Below are positions 6,559 through 15,410 of a DNA stretch of 64,000 nucleotides, piece after piece. Both the position numbers and the translations under genes were made by a program. Each line of letters starts with the position of its first letter. Position 1 is the first letter of the stretch. Under the pieces are notes generated by a model. The model had not been told where the DNA came from. It worked only from the letters and a program-made list of their open reading frames with translations, and searched no databases. Source of the stretch: Pseudomonadales bacterium (GTDB lineage: Bacteria; Pseudomonadota; Gammaproteobacteria; Pseudomonadales; Azotimanducaceae); NCBI GenBank assembly GCA_029251375.1, contig JAQXDL010000049.1:1-64000 (forward strand), written 5' to 3'.

Positions 6559-9444
6559 TTAAACAGGCTCGGCAAGATTGCTTAGCAGCTCGTCTACAAC
6601 CCGCCTGACATCATGACTGCTGTCATCAGCGTGAGCGGTCAACGTCCGTTTAATGTCGGGCGGTGATAGTTGTGCCAGTGCCCAAAGCGCGGTCTCTCGA
6701 ACGACCGGTTCTGAATGGATCAAACTCGATTGGACCACGCCGATATGTTTTTCGAGCTTATTTGTACCAATCAGATACAACAGTGTCGCTCGGGTCCAAT
6801 AAAACGTTTCTTCGAAATGATTGCTGACAATATCGTCAAACCTGCCGTTAGGCGATAGAGATTGTTGTGGAAATCTCTCCGATAACTTGGAAAGTCGCTC
6901 TGCAGCAGAGAGTTCGTCGAGCATTGGGATAACAATTTCTTTGATCTCTGCGGTTAATAAATTGTCTAACACTTCTAGTGCAAAGACTCTCAGATCAGTA
7001 ATTTTTGAATCGATATTGGCTCGAGTATCCAGCATAGCGACTGAGTTAAAGATGAATGACGTTAGTAACAACATATTGTCACGATGAATATCCAGCTCGT
7101 AGCTCAACGCCGAATGAATGTTTTCATAGCTCGGTGCGAGATTGAGCTCTTCCAACGTGGCGAGTAGCCAGGCGAGCCGGGACACCTCTTCATTTAACAT
7201 GTTGACGAATCGATAGTAGTCGTCCGGGTCGGACTGATAGCCTTTGTTAGCAAGCGCGATATAAATCTGGTGTCTGTGTTCAGGATTGGCAATCTCGATG
7301 TGCCTGAGTAAGACTTCTAAAGTGCGATTTCCTGGTACTTCATGAATAATCTCGATAATTTTTTCTCTTACCTGACGGCTCGTGGCAGGCAACGCGAGAG
7401 CGTTTTCGAGTTCATATAAAGCATCTTCGCCAATTTGTTGAAGTGCTGAGCCGGCACGTCCTCTAAGTCCAGGCCGATTTAATTTATTAATCAGGATACT
7501 TGTCAGGCGAGCATCTTTCATTTGGCCAGCAGCGATGACAGCCTGGTCAACCACCTCGCTATCATGGTCATCGAGAAGTTCAATCAGAAAGCCTGAGAAA
7601 TGATCGCTAGCGATTTGGCCCATAACTTTCGCCGCAAAAATCCTATCTTCTGTATTTTCAGAACGAACAAGGTTCAACAGGTAGTCTTGCGCCTGGTCAT
7701 TATTTTGTTCGAAGCTCAAGATACCAACGAGGGCGCCGAGGCGTACTTGTTGGTTTGATGTTTGTACAAATGGTAGCAGTTGCTCAAGAGTGTCGGGTTG
7801 TTTGAGTGCAGCATAAGTTCGAAGTGTCTGGCCCAGAGCGGCATCGGGCGTTTCTCTTCGAATGCGCAGTTTTACATTTGGTGCTAGACGGGTGATTTTT
7901 AAACGTTCGATACGCTGCAAGATATCTTGTCGAATAACAATGTTCCTATTCTCAAGGATATATTGCAGATGATTGATGTAGTCGGGGTGTTCCAATTCTT
8001 CTAGTGTGTTGAGGCAATAGAAAACCTCTGCAGGGTAGTCGCTGTGCAAGCCGCGCATAATGATATCAAGGCTCTCGTTGTCTAAGTCTGCCAAAGACAG
8101 TTCCCCTAGTTTCCGTTTCTTAATGCCTTCCATCAGATGCGCAATATAACGGCGACGAATAAAGAATCCTACGATCAACCAGCTTACCAGCAGGGCGGCG
8201 AGTACCAGCAAAAATTGTTTAGGCTCCCAGCCAAGGATGTTGGATAGGATGTACAGGCACACCCCAGCTAGCCCTCCAGAGAATGGATCGACAACACCTT
8301 CGATTAATGATGTGCCGACGGTGCGTTGTTTGTCTGGCAAAACCTGAAACAGGATGCTGACACTGGGTCGCCAGATGGCGGATTGCAATACAAAGCGGAA
8401 GCCATTGGTAACGACAATAACGATGAATATCAGGCCGGCATCCATCATGGAATACTCCATCAGGCTGACGGCCACTGAGCCTATTGCGATGACAATAGGA
8501 AACGCGATGACACCGGCGAGCATGCCGAACTTACGTATGAAGGGGGCGAAAATGAACACCATTGTGAGCATGGTGATAAATCCTGAAATAGCGAAGAACT
8601 GACCAATAAAAGTTGCCAATTCACGTTCGTTGGGGAATTCAATTGCGGCGTATTTATAAAAGGCAACGTCGAGGAAGAAATAAGCGAACATGTAGGCGGC
8701 GTAACAAAAGCTAATCATGCGTACATAGGGAATTCGAAACATGCCCATCATTCTTTCGTTTTGTACTTCCACGTTCTCTGTTTCTGTTGTTTGGGTCAGT
8801 TTGCTACTGAATTTTTTGATCGTCACTTGGACTACCACAAACACACCGAGTACGGCGATTGAGGCTATCAGCAGTAGGTCGGGCACGTTCATGAAATTGA
8901 GCAACAAGGCGATTGAAAGTCCGCCCACCATCTCTGCCATGAATTCTCCGGATCTTGCCAGCGCCGACAGTCGTTTCGATTGCCTAACATTCAGCAGCCG
9001 CACTTGAAGAGCGACAAACTGTAAGTTGAACAACATGTAGACAACTTCGAAGAACAGTGGCAAGAAAAAGTACAGAGATTCGCTGGCGATGGTGCCGAGC
9101 AGCACGCGCATAGTGATGATACCGGCAAGCACCACACCTAAGACCGTGTAGATATAACCCCGGGTCGATAATCCGCCGGTGAAACGATCCAGTATGAGTG
9201 TGAGCACTGTGCCTGTCACAGCAAGAAGAATCGCAACGAGGGCGAGATCCTCGGAAGCGAAGTGTTCAAGAAACAGCGTAAAGGCGCAAACCCTTATAAT
9301 GCCGGTCGCTAAGCCGGATAAGAACATGTTGCCGAACAATAATGCGACGAGAGAACGTTCGACCCTGCGCACTCCGATTTGAGCGAGAAGTCTGTCGGCG
9401 AGGCTAAGCTCGGTGGATCTATTGATGTTTAAATCGTCGTTCAA
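6559..9444 (-). CDS. MFS/ATP:ADP-translocase-like transporter fused to HEAT repeats
   Basis: The 961-residue protein has about twelve hydrophobic segments in residues 25-430, with a loop QSKRLSALARSGEF resembling nucleotide-exchange (TLC/NTT) and MFS-type carriers, then a long soluble half (about 450-961) of repeated helical pairs typical of HEAT repeats (for example NPEHRHQIYIALANKGY, SEPVVRETALWALAQL). The substrate is not evident. The only early start is a TTG at 9444 with a weak ribosome binding site. It is followed at once by a CNB-domain gene, suggesting a cyclic-nucleotide-regulated carrier. Family assignment comes from overall pattern, so nucleotide transport is only a possibility. 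Confidence 0.75.
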   Translation of the reverse strand: MNDDLNINRSTELSLADRLLAQIGVRRVERSLVALLFGNMFLSGLATGIIRVCAFTLFLEHFASEDLALVAILLAVTGTVLTLILDRFTGGLSTRGYIYTVLGVVLAGIITMRVLLGTIASESLYFFLPLFFEVVYMLFNLQFVALQVRLLNVRQSKRLSALARSGEFMAEMVGGLSIALLLNFMNVPDLLLIASIAVLGVFVVVQVTIKKFSSKLTQTTETENVEVQNERMMGMFRIPYVRMISFCYAAYMFAYFFLDVAFYKYAAIEFPNERELATFIGQFFAISGFITMLTMVFIFAPFIRKFGMLAGVIAFPIVIAIGSVAVSLMEYSMMDAGLIFIVIVVTNGFRFVLQSAIWRPSVSILFQVLPDKQRTVGTSLIEGVVDPFSGGLAGVCLYILSNILGWEPKQFLLVLAALLVSWLIVGFFIRRRYIAHLMEGIKKRKLGELSLADLDNESLDIIMRGLHSDYPAEVFYCLNTLEELEHPDYINHLQYILENRNIVIRQDILQRIERLKITRLAPNVKLRIRRETPDAALGQTLRTYAALKQPDTLEQLLPFVQTSNQQVRLGALVGILSFEQNNDQAQDYLLNLVRSENTEDRIFAAKVMGQIASDHFSGFLIELLDDHDSEVVDQAVIAAGQMKDARLTSILINKLNRPGLRGRAGSALQQIGEDALYELENALALPATSRQVREKIIEIIHEVPGNRTLEVLLRHIEIANPEHRHQIYIALANKGYQSDPDDYYRFVNMLNEEVSRLAWLLATLEELNLAPSYENIHSALSYELDIHRDNMLLLTSFIFNSVAMLDTRANIDSKITDLRVFALEVLDNLLTAEIKEIVIPMLDELSAAERLSKLSERFPQQSLSPNGRFDDIVSNHFEETFYWTRATLLYLIGTNKLEKHIGVVQSSLIHSEPVVRETALWALAQLSPPDIKRTLTAHADDSSHDVRRVVDELLSNLAEPV

Positions 9445-9733
9445 TCGGCGTCCATTGAATTGAATGCGGCTGTCGGCAGTCAGTCATTATGCGTTATACC
9501 TCTGCTGGGGGCGAGCAACATATTAGCTTGGATTCAACGCATTATTTTGCCGATCACACGCCAATGTCGTCCAGCCTTTCGAAGCGTTTTGGATCTTTGC
9601 TTTGAAGTAGTCTGATAATTTGAAATTGATTGAAGCATTAAGCGTCGCGAAGGTTTATTTGCTTGTCGACTTGATGATAATCTCGGTCTGTTTGGAAAGT
9701 CATAAGTTAACCGATACTAGGAGCGATGAGTTC

Positions 9734-11131
9734 ATGTCAGAGGTAGGAAGTGAAGAGCAGCCATTAAGAGTTGCGATTATTGGCTCAGGGCCGGCTGGAT
9801 TCTATACCGTTAGTAATTTCCTTAAACATAAAGATATCCATGTTGAAATGGATATGTTCGACCGATTACCCACGCCGTTTGGTCTGGTCCGCGCGGGGGT
9901 TGCGCCCGATCATCAAAAATACAAAACAGTCACTCGCGCCTACGATAAAAGCGCTCAGTCAGATAATTTTAGATTCTACGGTAACGTTGCGTATGGCGAT
10001 GATGTCAGCTTGGATATGCTGCGGGACTATTACCATCAAATTATATTCTGCACCGGTGCCTCCAGCGATCGTAATCTAGGTATTGCCGGTGAAGATTTAG
10101 TCGGTTCGCATTCAGCCACAGATTTTGTTGCATGGTATAACGGCCACCCTGATTACGTTGATGCACAGTTTGATCTGTCGCAGGAAAGCGCGGCGATTAT
10201 TGGACTAGGTAATGTGGCCATCGACGTGGCCCGCATCCTATGTAAGACGGATAACGAGCTGAAGAACACTGATATGGCCGATCATGCGTTAGAAGCGTTG
10301 CGAAATAGCAATGTTAAGACCGTTTATGTGTTGGGTCGACGAGGTCCAGCGCAGGCCGCTTTCACGCCACCGGAAATTAAAGAGATGGCGGAACTCGAAG
10401 ACACTGATGTGACAATACTTGTCGATGAAGCAACCATTGACGATGCTAGTCGCGCTGAAATGGAAGCCTCCGGCGATAAGAACGTTGCGAAAAACGTTGC
10501 GGCCATTGAGGCAATGTCAGCGGCATCGCCAACGGGTAAAGGTAAGCACTTAACGATTCGATTCTTGGTGTCACCAACTGAAATTATTGAAAAAGACGGA
10601 AAGGTCTCAGCAATAAAGATTGTAAAAAATGAAGCTTATCAGGACGAAAGTGGCGGCATTCGCGCGCGAGCAACAGATATAGAAGAAACGATTCCTGTCG
10701 GTTTGGTTTTCAGGTCTGTCGGTTATCGTGGCGTTGCACTGCCGGAAATTCCCTTCCATGACGCTTGGGGCACAGTTCACAATAAAGCTGGCCGTGTGAC
10801 CGAGGAATCAGGCGAGATCGTACCTGGTGTCTATGTTGCCGGCTGGATCAAGCGCGGCCCTACAGGTGTGATCGGCACAAATAAGACCGACGCGCAGGAA
10901 ACCGTGGCATGTATGGTTGAAGATCTTAAAGCAGGGAAAATTCTTAATCCGGGCAACCCCGATGTGAACGCGCTGGATGAATTTATTTGCGCTAAACAAC
11001 CTGATGTCGTTAGCTATGAAGATTGGACCAAGATTGATGAAGTTGAAGTTGCGAAAGGTGAGGCGTCTGATCGACCGAGAGTGAAGTTTACCCGGATTGC
11101 TCAAATGCTTGAGGTGCTTGGACGCGAATAG
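9734..11131 (+). CDS. Ferredoxin-NADP+ reductase of the adrenodoxin-reductase type
   Basis: The FAD site VAIIGSGPAGFY lies at residues 13-24, the NADP site GLGNVAIDVAR near 155, and the C-terminal block AGWIKRGPTGVIGTNKTDA closes the FAD pocket, all features of the FprA/adrenodoxin-reductase family that passes electrons between NADPH and ferredoxin-type partners. I start it at the ATG at 9734, preceded by AGGAG with 10-bp spacing, giving 465 residues; the open frame extends upstream but that part is unlike the family. It is divergent from the transporter-HEAT gene. No ferredoxin or P450 gene lies beside it, so the partner is unknown. Confidence 0.87.
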   Translation: MSEVGSEEQPLRVAIIGSGPAGFYTVSNFLKHKDIHVEMDMFDRLPTPFGLVRAGVAPDHQKYKTVTRAYDKSAQSDNFRFYGNVAYGDDVSLDMLRDYYHQIIFCTGASSDRNLGIAGEDLVGSHSATDFVAWYNGHPDYVDAQFDLSQESAAIIGLGNVAIDVARILCKTDNELKNTDMADHALEALRNSNVKTVYVLGRRGPAQAAFTPPEIKEMAELEDTDVTILVDEATIDDASRAEMEASGDKNVAKNVAAIEAMSAASPTGKGKHLTIRFLVSPTEIIEKDGKVSAIKIVKNEAYQDESGGIRARATDIEETIPVGLVFRSVGYRGVALPEIPFHDAWGTVHNKAGRVTEESGEIVPGVYVAGWIKRGPTGVIGTNKTDAQETVACMVEDLKAGKILNPGNPDVNALDEFICAKQPDVVSYEDWTKIDEVEVAKGEASDRPRVKFTRIAQMLEVLGRE

Positions 11132-11177
11132 CGTCCCGTCGGCTTTGGTTCATCATTAGTAAATTCGCTATTCAGAT

Positions 11178-11238
11178 GCTTGTCAGAAAAAGCTTGTCAA
11201 AAGAAGCTTGTTAGAAAAAGTGCGTTAGAGAGAAAAAG
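11178..11238. repeat. 14-bp tandem repeat upstream of the kinase-like gene
   Basis: Three units begin at 11178, 11192 and 11206 with the pattern GCTTGTYARAARAA, followed by a decayed copy to about 11238. The array sits between the flavoprotein gene and the next start at 11262, so it lies in the likely leader of the downstream gene. Confidence 0.8.
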
Positions 11239-11261
11239 TAGAAAGGTTCAGATAAAACGTT

Positions 11262-12272
11262 ATGGAACCCAATGTTATTGCCGCTTTCTCTGATGTGTTG
11301 CGTGATGAACTTTTTGAGAATTTTTCGATCAATCCAGCTTCGTTGATAGATTTGGGTGGGTTCGAAAGCTTCATATTTGAAGACCCCAAGCAAAGTCGCA
11401 TCATTCGCATTACCCACAAATCTCATCGAGATGAGGTCCAGCTCGCTGCGGAACTTGAGTTTTTAGTTTATCTTGCTGAAAACGGTGCGCCTGTTAGCCG
11501 GCCGCTGCCCATCGTCCGACGTGAAACCTCATCGGCCGTTTTATTTTCCAATCACTTCGTCGGCCAGTACCAAAACTTTTATATGACGCAGTTTGATAAA
11601 GCTGACGGAAGCATAGTTGATGAGGTTGACTGGACACCTCTGCTATTTCGAAACTGGGGCCGGTGTTTAGGTCAGGTTCACAGTCTTGCCGTCGCTATGC
11701 CCGATCCAAAATATCGTCGTTTACATTGGGGTGACGATGAGAATTTAAATTTTCGTGGCCGAATACCAGCTAATCAAACTAAGATTCTTGAAAGAGCCGA
11801 TGACTGTCTGATGAGGTTGAATGAGTTAACCGAGACCCGACAAGAATTTGGTCTTATTCATTGTGATGCTCACCCGGGTAACTTTCATGTGCTGAATGGT
11901 AAGTTAACCTTTTTTGATTTTGATGACGCCTGCTATCAGTGGTATGTATTTGATATTGCGACAGTCCTATTTAGTGTCGTGTTACAACCTTGGGTTGAAA
12001 ATACCCAAGAAGCGAGGGTTCGTGCCGCGGATCAATTTTTGTCAGCTTTCTTTGAGGGTTATCGGCAGTACAGGCCTGTCACTGATTTTATGATTGAGCA
12101 ATTGCCTCTCTTTATATCCTTACGCGAATTGAGTTTGTATGGCGTCATCCATGCCCATATGAATGTCGACAATATCGACGATTGGTTTCCGAAGAAGTTT
12201 ATGCACGATCGACAATTAAGAATCGAGTCGTGTAAACCTTTCATGGAGCTTGATTACTCAAAGTACGCTTAG
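11262..12272 (+). CDS. Phosphotransferase-family (APH-fold) kinase-like protein
   Basis: The 336-residue protein has the aminoglycoside-phosphotransferase fold: an N-lobe nucleotide region (FESFIFEDPKQSRIIRI), a Brenner-type catalytic loop with H200, D202 and N207 in HCDAHPGN, and the metal-binding DFD at about 219-221. Such proteins phosphorylate small molecules or, like SrkA/YihE, proteins; homoserine kinase type II also shares the fold. Nothing in the neighbourhood tells the substrate, and resistance should not be assumed. The ATG is 24 bp after a 14-bp repeat array, with only a distant AAAGG as ribosome site. Confidence 0.82.
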   Translation: MEPNVIAAFSDVLRDELFENFSINPASLIDLGGFESFIFEDPKQSRIIRITHKSHRDEVQLAAELEFLVYLAENGAPVSRPLPIVRRETSSAVLFSNHFVGQYQNFYMTQFDKADGSIVDEVDWTPLLFRNWGRCLGQVHSLAVAMPDPKYRRLHWGDDENLNFRGRIPANQTKILERADDCLMRLNELTETRQEFGLIHCDAHPGNFHVLNGKLTFFDFDDACYQWYVFDIATVLFSVVLQPWVENTQEARVRAADQFLSAFFEGYRQYRPVTDFMIEQLPLFISLRELSLYGVIHAHMNVDNIDDWFPKKFMHDRQLRIESCKPFMELDYSKYA

Positions 12273-12496
12273 TCCAGTGCTTGATCTAAGTCCGTTAAGA
12301 ATCGCGGCACTAGGGCGCTTTTGACACCTACGTTGATTCAAGCCAGCACGAATTCATCCAATCTATAGAGGATTATTCTGAGCCCAGCTCTGTTGATCCT
12401 TTCAGTTAGAATAGCCGCCAGAATAATGCTAAGCACAGATATCGGTCCTACCTGCTGCTGGTTATATTCAAATTTTAACCAGACTAAAGCTAATTG

Positions 12497-13360
12497 ATGA
12501 AGCCCGTAACCATGAGCAAAAGAGAAGTGATTGATTTTGACCTACCTACCCTGATGTCTGTTGAATCGGGTGAAAAGGATGATCAGTTTATTGGTCAATC
12601 AGAGTCGTACGGCATGTTGGGCATCTACGGTGGACATTTCGTAGGACAAGCGCTGGCTGCCGGATTTTCAACGGTTGATGAAAATAAATTAGCTCAGTCA
12701 TTGCACGCCTATTTCTTGCGTAAGGGTGACCCGGATCAGCCGATTGTCTATAAGGTGAAACGACTGCGGGAAGGGCGGGGTTCGGATACGCGTAGCATTT
12801 CTGCGTTTCAATCTGGCCAGGAAGTGTTTCATATGATCGCAGCGTATAAACTGCCGGAAGAAGGTGATAGTCATCAGAAAGTAATGCCGCAAGTCATTAG
12901 CCCCGAAACCTTAGAAGAAAAGTTAGCAATTGAAGGTGAAGGCTTTAAGCCGCCTATGATGGCAGGTGATAGAGCCACGCTGTTACGCATCTCTGATACC
13001 TTTATGCCAAGCAAATTTGAGCCGGGTCTTACGCCGCAGTTGCAATGTTGGATGAGGTCAAATCATAGTGGGGTGATCAGCAAACAATCTGCACAATGTG
13101 TTCTGGCCTTTTTGTCCGATGGTACCCTGATGTTTAACTCTGTCATTCCTTTCGGTGTGCCTTTCCAAACCCATCGTTTGACGAGTCTTGATCACAGCGT
13201 ATGGTTTCACCACATCTGTGATGTGTCTGACTGGATGTTGTTCGATCAGCGTAGTACAGCGGCTGCTGATGGTCGTGGTATGAATGAAGGTGAAGCCTAC
13301 GATCAAACAGGTAAGCTTATTTACACCACTAGTCAGGAATCGATGCTGCGACGAGTTTAG
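12497..13360 (+). CDS. tesB: Acyl-CoA thioesterase II (TesB family)
   Basis: TesB hydrolyses acyl-CoA to free fatty acid and CoA. The double hot-dog protein shows the first-half GIYGGHFVGQALAA and YFLRKGDPDQPI segments, the middle SISAFQSGQEVFHMIAAY, and a second half with HSVWFHH and the C-terminal Gly/Met-rich RGMNEGEAYDQTGKLI typical of TesB. I use the ATG at 12497; the frame is also open from a TTG one codon earlier, and a second ATG at 12512 is possible. It lies near CoA-transferase and acyl-CoA dehydrogenase genes, consistent with CoA-ester metabolism. Confidence 0.92.
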   Translation: MKPVTMSKREVIDFDLPTLMSVESGEKDDQFIGQSESYGMLGIYGGHFVGQALAAGFSTVDENKLAQSLHAYFLRKGDPDQPIVYKVKRLREGRGSDTRSISAFQSGQEVFHMIAAYKLPEEGDSHQKVMPQVISPETLEEKLAIEGEGFKPPMMAGDRATLLRISDTFMPSKFEPGLTPQLQCWMRSNHSGVISKQSAQCVLAFLSDGTLMFNSVIPFGVPFQTHRLTSLDHSVWFHHICDVSDWMLFDQRSTAAADGRGMNEGEAYDQTGKLIYTTSQESMLRRV

Positions 13361-13404
13361 TGCTACCCAGAAAGGACGTTAGTCAGAGTCTTTGTATCGC
13401 GTCT

Positions 13405-14580
13405 TTAGCGAATAATATTTTGTGTATAAAGATCATCGATACGAACTTTGTCTAAACCGAGTTCCGTTAGTACCTCTCGAGTGTGCTCACCCAGCAGCGG
13501 CGCAGGACCTTGGATCGCCGCCGGCGTTTCAGAAAATTTAGCGGCAGGACGAGGTTGGCGAACAGCGCCAAGACCCGGTTGATCCATTTCCTCAATAAGC
13601 TCGTTAGCCAAAATTTGTTCGTGTTGCAGTAGTTCCTTCCGACTTAGCACGGGTGCAGACGGCACGCTATTTTCGTCCATCACCTTCAGCCAATGATTGG
13701 TTGGTTTTGTGGCGATTACCGCTGCGGTTAGGTTGAGACGTTCTGCGTTGTTTTTGACTCGTCCCGCAGGTGTATTGAAGCGTTCATCACTTAACCATTC
13801 TTCTCGGTCGAGAGCCTTACACATGCCTTGCCACTCGGCGTTAGAGATGGCGCCAGCGGTAATGTAGCCGTCTTTTGTCTCGAATATAAGATCTGGCGCG
13901 AGTTGCGGCGGGACCTTGTTTTCATTACCAATAATTGTATAACCCGCCATACCCTCTGCCCAGGTAAGAGAAATCATCGCGTCAATCATGGCAACTTTAA
14001 CATGTTGGCCCTTGCCGGTCCGTTCTCTTGAGAGGAGTGCGGCTGTGATTGCTTGTGCGGCCGTTAAACCGGTGGTTTTATCGGGAATGACGGTGCGAAT
14101 CATTTTCGGTCGGCCAGTATCGCGATCTCTTTGGATATCAGCCAGACCCGATAGAGATTGAATTACAGGGTCGTAGACTCGCTTGTGTGAATATGGGCCT
14201 GTTTCACCAAATCCGGAGATTGAACAATAGACAATGTTGGCATTAACTTTTACGACGTCGTCATAACCTAAGCCCATCCGCTCGATCGCACCGGGTCTAA
14301 AGTTCTGAACTACGACGTCGGCTTTCGCTGCCAATGCTATGACCAGTTCCAACCCCTGCGGTGTCTTAAGGTCGACAGCGATTCCTTTTTTGCCTCGATT
14401 GGCAGACAGAAAAGACGGCGTGATGCCGTCACCGCCTCCCATAGCCCGCACAATGTCACCGTGAAAGGGTTCAACCTTTATGACATCAGCACCTTGGTCT
14501 GCTAACCACATCGTCGCCAGTGGTCCTGAGAGAACGGCGGAAAGGTCGAGAATTTTGAATCCGGAAAGGGGTCCTGTCAT
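13405..14580 (-). CDS. Class III CoA-transferase (CaiB/BaiF family)
   Basis: These enzymes move CoA between carboxylic acids through an Asp-bound anhydride. The 391-residue product has the family start PLSGFKILDLSAVLSGPLA, the ADQGADVIKVEPFHGD block, NRGKKGIAVDLKTPQG, a DxxTG-type catalytic Asp in IPDKTTGLTAA, and the C-terminal PLLGEHTREVL. It is convergent with the tesB gene and divergent from the GST gene. The substrate cannot be read from sequence; related enzymes act on carnitine, bile acids, oxalate or alpha-methylacyl groups. Confidence 0.92.
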   Translation of the reverse strand: MTGPLSGFKILDLSAVLSGPLATMWLADQGADVIKVEPFHGDIVRAMGGGDGITPSFLSANRGKKGIAVDLKTPQGLELVIALAAKADVVVQNFRPGAIERMGLGYDDVVKVNANIVYCSISGFGETGPYSHKRVYDPVIQSLSGLADIQRDRDTGRPKMIRTVIPDKTTGLTAAQAITAALLSRERTGKGQHVKVAMIDAMISLTWAEGMAGYTIIGNENKVPPQLAPDLIFETKDGYITAGAISNAEWQGMCKALDREEWLSDERFNTPAGRVKNNAERLNLTAAVIATKPTNHWLKVMDENSVPSAPVLSRKELLQHEQILANELIEEMDQPGLGAVRQPRPAAKFSETPAAIQGPAPLLGEHTREVLTELGLDKVRIDDLYTQNIIR

Positions 14581-14729
14581 GGATGATCCATCAATATTGT
14601 CACTAGATTGAAAACTATGTCACATTGGACCTTGTAGCAGCAACCAAGCTGTTTGAATAAAAGCTATTGCGATTAGCTTTTTAAACGAGCGGTGCAGCCA
14701 ATCAATCAGCCCGCAAAGGGGGAAAGGTT

Positions 14730-15383
14730 ATGAATCCATTGACTGTCTGGGGTGTCGGTACGACAAGAACGATGCGGGTGCATTGGTTAATGTTCGAATT
14801 AGGTTTGAATTATGAAACCCGGCGAATCGAATCGAGGACCGGTGAAACCCAGAATCCGTCTTATTTGAAACTCAATCCAAAACAAAAGATTCCCAGTTTG
14901 CTTGATGGTGATTTTGTGGTGACCGAGAGCACGGCGATTATGCGTCATCTTCGACGCTGCTATGACACGCTTGGTTATGATCAATACCAGCAAACCCCCG
15001 AGGGTCAGGCCGTATATGATGAGTGGCTTTCGTTTATGTTAATGGAGTTAGATGCGACCTCTTTGTATGTGGTGCGACGGCATCGAGATTTGCACGCAAT
15101 TTATGGCGAAGCGGATAATGCTGTGTCTTCTTCCATCGCGTACTTCGAAAACATGATTAGCGCTGTTGAAGACCAAATCGAGGGCCGCCAGTTTGTCTGG
15201 GGGTCATGTTTCTCAGAGTTGGATATCCACTTAACTATCCTGCTGGATTGGGCTATGGCAGTGGATGCAAAAGTGCCTGAAGCTTTCGTCAACTACTATG
15301 AAACCATGACACACCGAGATGCGTACGTTGCAGCCCGAAAGTTTAACTACTCCGGACTGCAACTACCGACTGTTCGTTCATAA
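14730..15383 (+). CDS. Glutathione S-transferase family protein
   Basis: This is a 217-residue thioredoxin-fold plus helical-domain protein. The N-terminal half has VWGVGTTRTMRVHWLMFELGL and the glutathione-binding NPKQKIPSLLDG (cis-Pro) and TESTAIMRHL segments. A helical C-terminal domain follows. GSTs conjugate glutathione to electrophiles or act in ring cleavage and isomerisation. A good GGAAAGG precedes the ATG. It sits between the CoA-transferase and alkylsulfatase genes, so a catabolic or detoxifying role is plausible, but the substrate is unknown. Confidence 0.88.
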   Translation: MNPLTVWGVGTTRTMRVHWLMFELGLNYETRRIESRTGETQNPSYLKLNPKQKIPSLLDGDFVVTESTAIMRHLRRCYDTLGYDQYQQTPEGQAVYDEWLSFMLMELDATSLYVVRRHRDLHAIYGEADNAVSSSIAYFENMISAVEDQIEGRQFVWGSCFSELDIHLTILLDWAMAVDAKVPEAFVNYYETMTHRDAYVAARKFNYSGLQLPTVRS

Positions 15384-15410
15384 GTGTTTAAAAAACGCAT
15401 GAACAGTGAA

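Noticed and set aside
12282..12295. Third TTGATCTAAGTCC-like Anr box
   Set aside because: The second half-site is broken and the gene ends are not placed as in a promoter; probably chance.
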